A program made the position numbers and the translations under genes. The notes beneath the pieces were generated by a model. That model did no database searches and was not told the DNA's origin. It saw only the letters and a program-made list of their open reading frames with translations. A stretch of 64,000 nt of DNA from Halichondria panicea (lineage: Eukaryota > Porifera > Demospongiae > Suberitida > Halichondriidae), in assembly GCF_963675165.1 (NCBI RefSeq), contig NC_087377.1:6403122-6467121 (forward strand), given 5' to 3'. Positions within the stretch are counted from its first letter, which is position 1. Every line of letters begins with the position of its first letter. Below are positions 60,586-64,000 of the stretch, piece after piece.

Positions 60586-62449
60586 ACTAGTAACAGAGAT
60601 ACAAAAGAAAGGGGATTGGAAACGACCGCCCACGCCCTATGTAAAAGGACTGACATCCGGTGAAGCACTCCGTGTAATTATTGCGCTCGCAAATAATTAC
60701 ATGGAAAAGTTTTATATCCCTGGTTTCTAGCTCTCCTATCCACTAGAGATCACTCAGGGCCTGGGAGATACTTGAGAGAAGTAAGCTTATACCACTGACA
60801 AGCTCTAAGTCCGTTGTCTTTACTCTGTTTCCAATTTTTTTGAGTTTAGCTTGAATTACTCTATGTCAACTTTTCTCTGTCCCTCCTGTGAAGTCAAAAC
60901 AGCAAAGGACATTGCTTGACTTGGTTATTATGTATCTAAGTGCTACATAGAATGGCTTCATGCTATAAATAAGCTGTACTGTTCATAAACGTTTGCAGTA
61001 TAGTCCTTCAAACTGCTTTAGTATACTTTTAGACACGCCACGGGCCTGTCCCTCCTTAGCCTCGATCCCAGGCCGAGTTTTCGCTTTTATAACGGTTAGG
61101 CGAACAACTGGGCCTGGTACTAGTTGTCTGCGCATGTCAATCGTTCGTCAGATTCTGACGAATGGATATTCTCGTTCACTTTCGTGACATTTATATTCGT
61201 GTACTAGAAGTCAGTTCCCGTTTTATCATTATTGGAATCGATTGGAATGGCTCTTAGCTGAAGCTTCTCTCTTCTCTGAAGCTTATTCTGAAGACTGAAC
61301 AACAAGGGAAGAGGTATAAAGCTTTGTCAAGCTTGTTAAGGTCAGATATTTTTGTGTGGGCCCTATGGCCGGCTATGCTATCAAGTCTTGTTCATGTTTG
61401 GCAAGAATGTAGGTAGACTATAGTTTCATCATTAATATGGTGGATCAAGTGAAGAGTGTGAGCTAGAGAACTTGGTGCTGCCATCATCAGCTCGTCGACA
61501 ATGACACTATAACCGAGAAATTTAATATGTATAGATCTACACGTATTTAAAATGTCTACTTCTCTGTACAGGAGCAATGGCTAATATCCAGCTATCCCAA
61601 CAGTGCTCCTCTTGGCTATACTAACGGACGAGACTGGACAGTTTGAGGTAAGGGTTTAATCGTCTTTGGTTTCTTTTAATATTGTCCTATACTCACAGAC
61701 ACAGGACTGGAGTATGACCTGCTCATTCGAGCGTTGCTGGGTAGCTCAGAGACATCAAGAGAATCTACGTTTTCTCAAGCAATGAGTTACGAGTTGGGGC
61801 CTAGAATCAGAGAAGTCCAGCAGCCTGCTAAATCTTTTTGAAACGTAATTTGAAGGCATTCAATCATCCTGAAGTTGCCCTGGGTCACTGTAATTGTGCT
61901 GCAGCACAACTGGCAACTCCCCAGGCCTTTGTGAAGCAGCTCCCTATGTGCATCTTTTGTGTACTCACTCTGTGCATTTTCTGTGTACAAATTTCCATTA
62001 TTGATTTGTTAAATATTTTTGCCGACCACAAATATACAATGAAAATTTGACGCATGCGCAGACAACTAGTACCAGGCCCAGTTGTTCGCCTAACCGTTAT
62101 AAAAGCGAAAACTCGGCCTGGGATCGAGGCTAGTCCCTCCTACGACTTCATAGTAAAGGCTATTTCTTCTTGCATAGCATTTATTTGTCTAGTAATAGTG
62201 GCTGCATGGCTTAGTCGACTTTTTAGAGTTAAATTCTCTTTACTTTTTAGAAAAATCAACATTAAAAATGATCAATTTCACTGTTTCTATGTACAGCACA
62301 TTGTAGAGCAGTCAAGACTGGTAATGAGCATGCTGACTATAAATATAATCCTTTGTAGTTTTAGCCACGCCCTATAACGCGGAATGCTTCACGCAAAAAT
62401 TTCGTAAAAATTTCGTTTCCAATCCCCTTTCTTTTGTATCTCTGCTAGT
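60586..62449. mobile_element. Middle inverted-repeat element (about 1.86 kb)
   Basis: Left arm 60586-60625 (ACTAG...CAGAGATACAAAAGAAAGG) and right arm 62413-62449 are inverted copies; weaker similarity extends inward (CACGCCCTAT, GTGAAGCA(C/T)TCCG) to about 60672 and 62366. Inserted inside the outer element, or an internal part of it. Confidence 0.65.
61057..62132. mobile_element. Innermost element: 1,076-bp Mutator-like (MULE) non-autonomous transposon
   Basis: Two perfect 80-bp terminal inverted repeats (61057-61136 and 62053-62132, starting TAGCCTCGATCCCAGGCCGA) are flanked on both sides by the 9-bp direct repeat GTCCCTCCT (61048-61056 and 62133-62141). Known: long terminal inverted repeats with 9-bp target duplications are typical of Mutator-like elements. 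The interior has no transposase frame; it contains a GTAAGG donor and CACAG acceptor flanking short open stretches, so it could hold a captured gene fragment (weak). Confidence 0.88.
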
Positions 62450-63100
62450 AATAAGAACTCATGCGCATGTACAATTAAACAGTAAACATTACAACACAGG
62501 AAACATTAAGAACAGGAAATGACTAAGTGAATAACTAACTAGCAAAGTCATTACACATGCACATTGTAATGTGCATGCATATGCATTTTGACATGCATAT
62601 TGTAACGTGCATATGCATGTTGGCATGCATATTGTAACGTGCAATATGCATGTTGGCATGCATATTGTAATGTGCATATGAATGCACGCGTGTGTACATT
62701 GTCATAGTCATTTTGACACAGATAACACCCCATACCGTATATGTGAAATTCGAGGCGAGCTAGCAGGGCAGAGCAGTTAAAGCGAAAATTAAAACTGGGA
62801 GAAACTCCCACGCACCGGTATTTCACATGCAAAGCTCTAGCTTGGTGGATGTGGTTTAATAACGCAAACATTTAATCTGGGCTCTCGAGCCAAATAGTGA
62901 ACATTTCGATCTAATTCCCGGGTACATGTACACACAAATTATAGAGTCTACCAATTAATGGAATAAACACCAGGGAATTTCCCAGCATAATTATCATAAA
63001 TTTGGGCACGTCACATTCCTTATTCCCAGAACACAATAGGATCTCATTACATGCACAAAACACACAAACCGTGCAATATTAGAGTCTACCACTAATACGA

Positions 63101-63106
63101 TTTATT
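63101..63106 (-). terminator. Polyadenylation signal for the second RIG-I-like gene
   Basis: AATAAA on the minus strand, 86 bp after the stop codon. Confidence 0.5.
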
Positions 63107-63191
63107 TTCCTGACTCAGGCAAATTCTAGTTAACAAATTAAAAGATCGAGACACTAATTGTCTGTCACTAGCAACGCTAAATACCTACGTA

Positions 63192-64000
63192 TTAGTCAGT
63201 GTCGGAATCGGGGCTCGGAAAATGTTCAGCAATCCATACGTCAAGAGGCAATGGCTCAAATGGGGCTTTGGACCATTGTGCAACAGGGAACAAGCTACCT
63301 GTGGTTCCATTTTGGAACACAAAGCTTTTACATTTCAAGACTGGAAACTCAAACCCTTCTACTGGCCAAATGCACATTATTCCCCAGTCAGCATCACAAG
63401 CCTTGCAGTAGATCTTGTGTGTTTTGATCACAGATTCATCGAGTTTGCCAGGCTTGTGATGTGGTTTCTTGACCAGCTTATCTTTTATTTCTTCACCTGG
63501 AACAACGTGGTGTGATGAGCCTTCAGCTGTATATATGTCTGAACCAAAGCAAGCTATTGTTTTGCACTTCCTGCACCGCAACTTGATTCGTTCCCTATCA
63601 CCAGATCGACTTTGCAGACGTTGTTGACGTAAAAGTTTTTTTATGTTCATTTGGCGCATTACGAGTGTCTGTTGCGTTCTTAGCTTCTCATGAAGTATTT
63701 TGCCTTTTGGGAACCAATTGTTTGTAATGATTTTGTTGACAAGCTCGAGGCGCTCTGAATTCTGAATTTCCTTCATGTTCATTGATGAATCACTTGACAG
63801 AATAGTAATCACCTCACTTTCTTCGGCCCGAGCTCGCCCCTGAGTTTGGGCTGTAGCAATTTCATTGGAGACATGTTGAAATCGGATGACAAAATTACAC
63901 GCAGGAACGTCTAGTCCTTCTTCAGCAACTGAAGTTGCCACTAAGATGTTGCTATCTCCACTCCGGAAATTTTCCATGGCAACATGTTGATCAGCTTGTG
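63192..64000 (-). CDS. Second RIG-I-like receptor, C-terminal part (5' end off window)
   Basis: An open frame from the right edge to the stop at 63192-63194, so the visible part is 269 residues with the start beyond the window (the first Met at 63977 is internal). Seen: helicase motif V ATSVAEEGLDVPACN, motif VI TQGRARAEESE, the bridging helices, then the zinc-binding regulatory domain with CRKCK, CKACDADWG and IWPVEGFEFPVLKCKSFVF. The layout matches the 56-59 kb gene but the sequence is clearly diverged, so this is an older tandem duplicate on the same strand. No intron in the visible part. It ends in an acidic tail (SPDSDTD) that the other paralogue lacks. Confidence 0.93.
   Translation of the reverse strand, partial: QADQHVAMENFRSGDSNILVATSVAEEGLDVPACNFVIRFQHVSNEIATAQTQGRARAEESEVITILSSDSSMNMKEIQNSERLELVNKIITNNWFPKGKILHEKLRTQQTLVMRQMNIKKLLRQQRLQSRSGDRERIKLRCRKCKTIACFGSDIYTAEGSSHHVVPGEEIKDKLVKKPHHKPGKLDESVIKTHKIYCKACDADWGIMCIWPVEGFEFPVLKCKSFVFQNGTTGSLFPVAQWSKAPFEPLPLDVWIAEHFPSPDSDTD

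Larger units (their letters stand above)
59509..62733. mobile_element. Outer inverted-repeat element (about 3.2 kb)
   Basis: Left arm from 59509 (ATGGGGTGTTATCTGTGTCA..., to about 59640) and right arm about 62560-62733 are inverted copies; each arm also has tandem copies of a unit containing GCATGTTGGCATGCATATTG. It encloses two further inverted-repeat elements. No transposase seen. Confidence 0.7.

Noticed and set aside
61560-61850. Captured gene fragment in the MULE-like element
   Set aside because: A GTAAGG/CACAG pair and short open stretches are present, but frames are interrupted and I recognise no protein; left as a remark only.

Overview
The window is metazoan nuclear DNA. Genes have GT-AG introns, some only about 70 bp long, non-coding DNA is AT-rich, and many short inverted-repeat elements are present. 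A Reeler + Calx-beta + cysteine-poor Ig protein, a Death-domain RIG-I-like helicase and TMEM147 sit on closely packed neighbouring loci with a 203-bp divergent promoter. This best suggests a sponge (demosponge, Amphimedon-like); that is an inference from gene content, not a database match.

Layout. (1) Positions 1-45,056, minus strand: one enormous exon array read right to left. It begins with a signal peptide and Reeler domain (44.5-45.06 kb). Three rounds follow of [cysteine-rich module + three Calx-beta-like domains] and then a long run of Ig-like domains: Calx block 1 at 42.0-43.7 kb with Ig array 1 at 35.4-42.0 kb; Calx block 2 at 30.5-34.7 kb with Ig array 2 at 10.0-30.4 kb; Calx block 3 at 5.7-9.2 kb with Ig array 3 at 1-5.6 kb, which runs off the left edge. 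By hand I place 99 coding exons: 57 Ig-like domains (the last one cut by the window edge), 3 miniature Ig exons, 6 follistatin-like segments, 9 copies of an unrecognised two-exon domain and 9 Calx-beta-like domains. They total about 23.6 kb, or roughly 7,900 codons, with no stop or new start needed. All introns but one are phase 1. The array is built by nested duplication (about 0.67, 2.19, 6.38, 25 and 36 kb periods). (2) Positions 45,260-52,432, plus strand: a complete six-exon TMEM147 (226 aa), divergently transcribed from the Ig gene, with a 3.5-kb last intron full of transposon remnants. (3) 52.7-56.1 kb: AT-rich, no gene, several MITE-like elements. (4) 56,235-59,147, minus strand: a complete RIG-I-like receptor (874 aa) with an N-terminal Death-fold domain instead of CARDs. 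(5) 59.5-62.7 kb: three inverted-repeat structures nested inside each other; the innermost has 80-bp perfect terminal repeats and a 9-bp target duplication. (6) 63,192-64,000, minus strand: the C-terminal part of a second RIG-I-like receptor, a tandem paralogue.

How the parts may work together (inference): the RIG-I-like pair is cytosolic RNA sensing. The Ig/Calx-beta/Reeler gene is predicted secreted or matrix-associated; because nearly every exon is a phase 1-1 cassette it could be diversified both by unequal crossing-over and by alternative splicing. TMEM147 is an ER membrane housekeeping protein sharing a promoter region with it.
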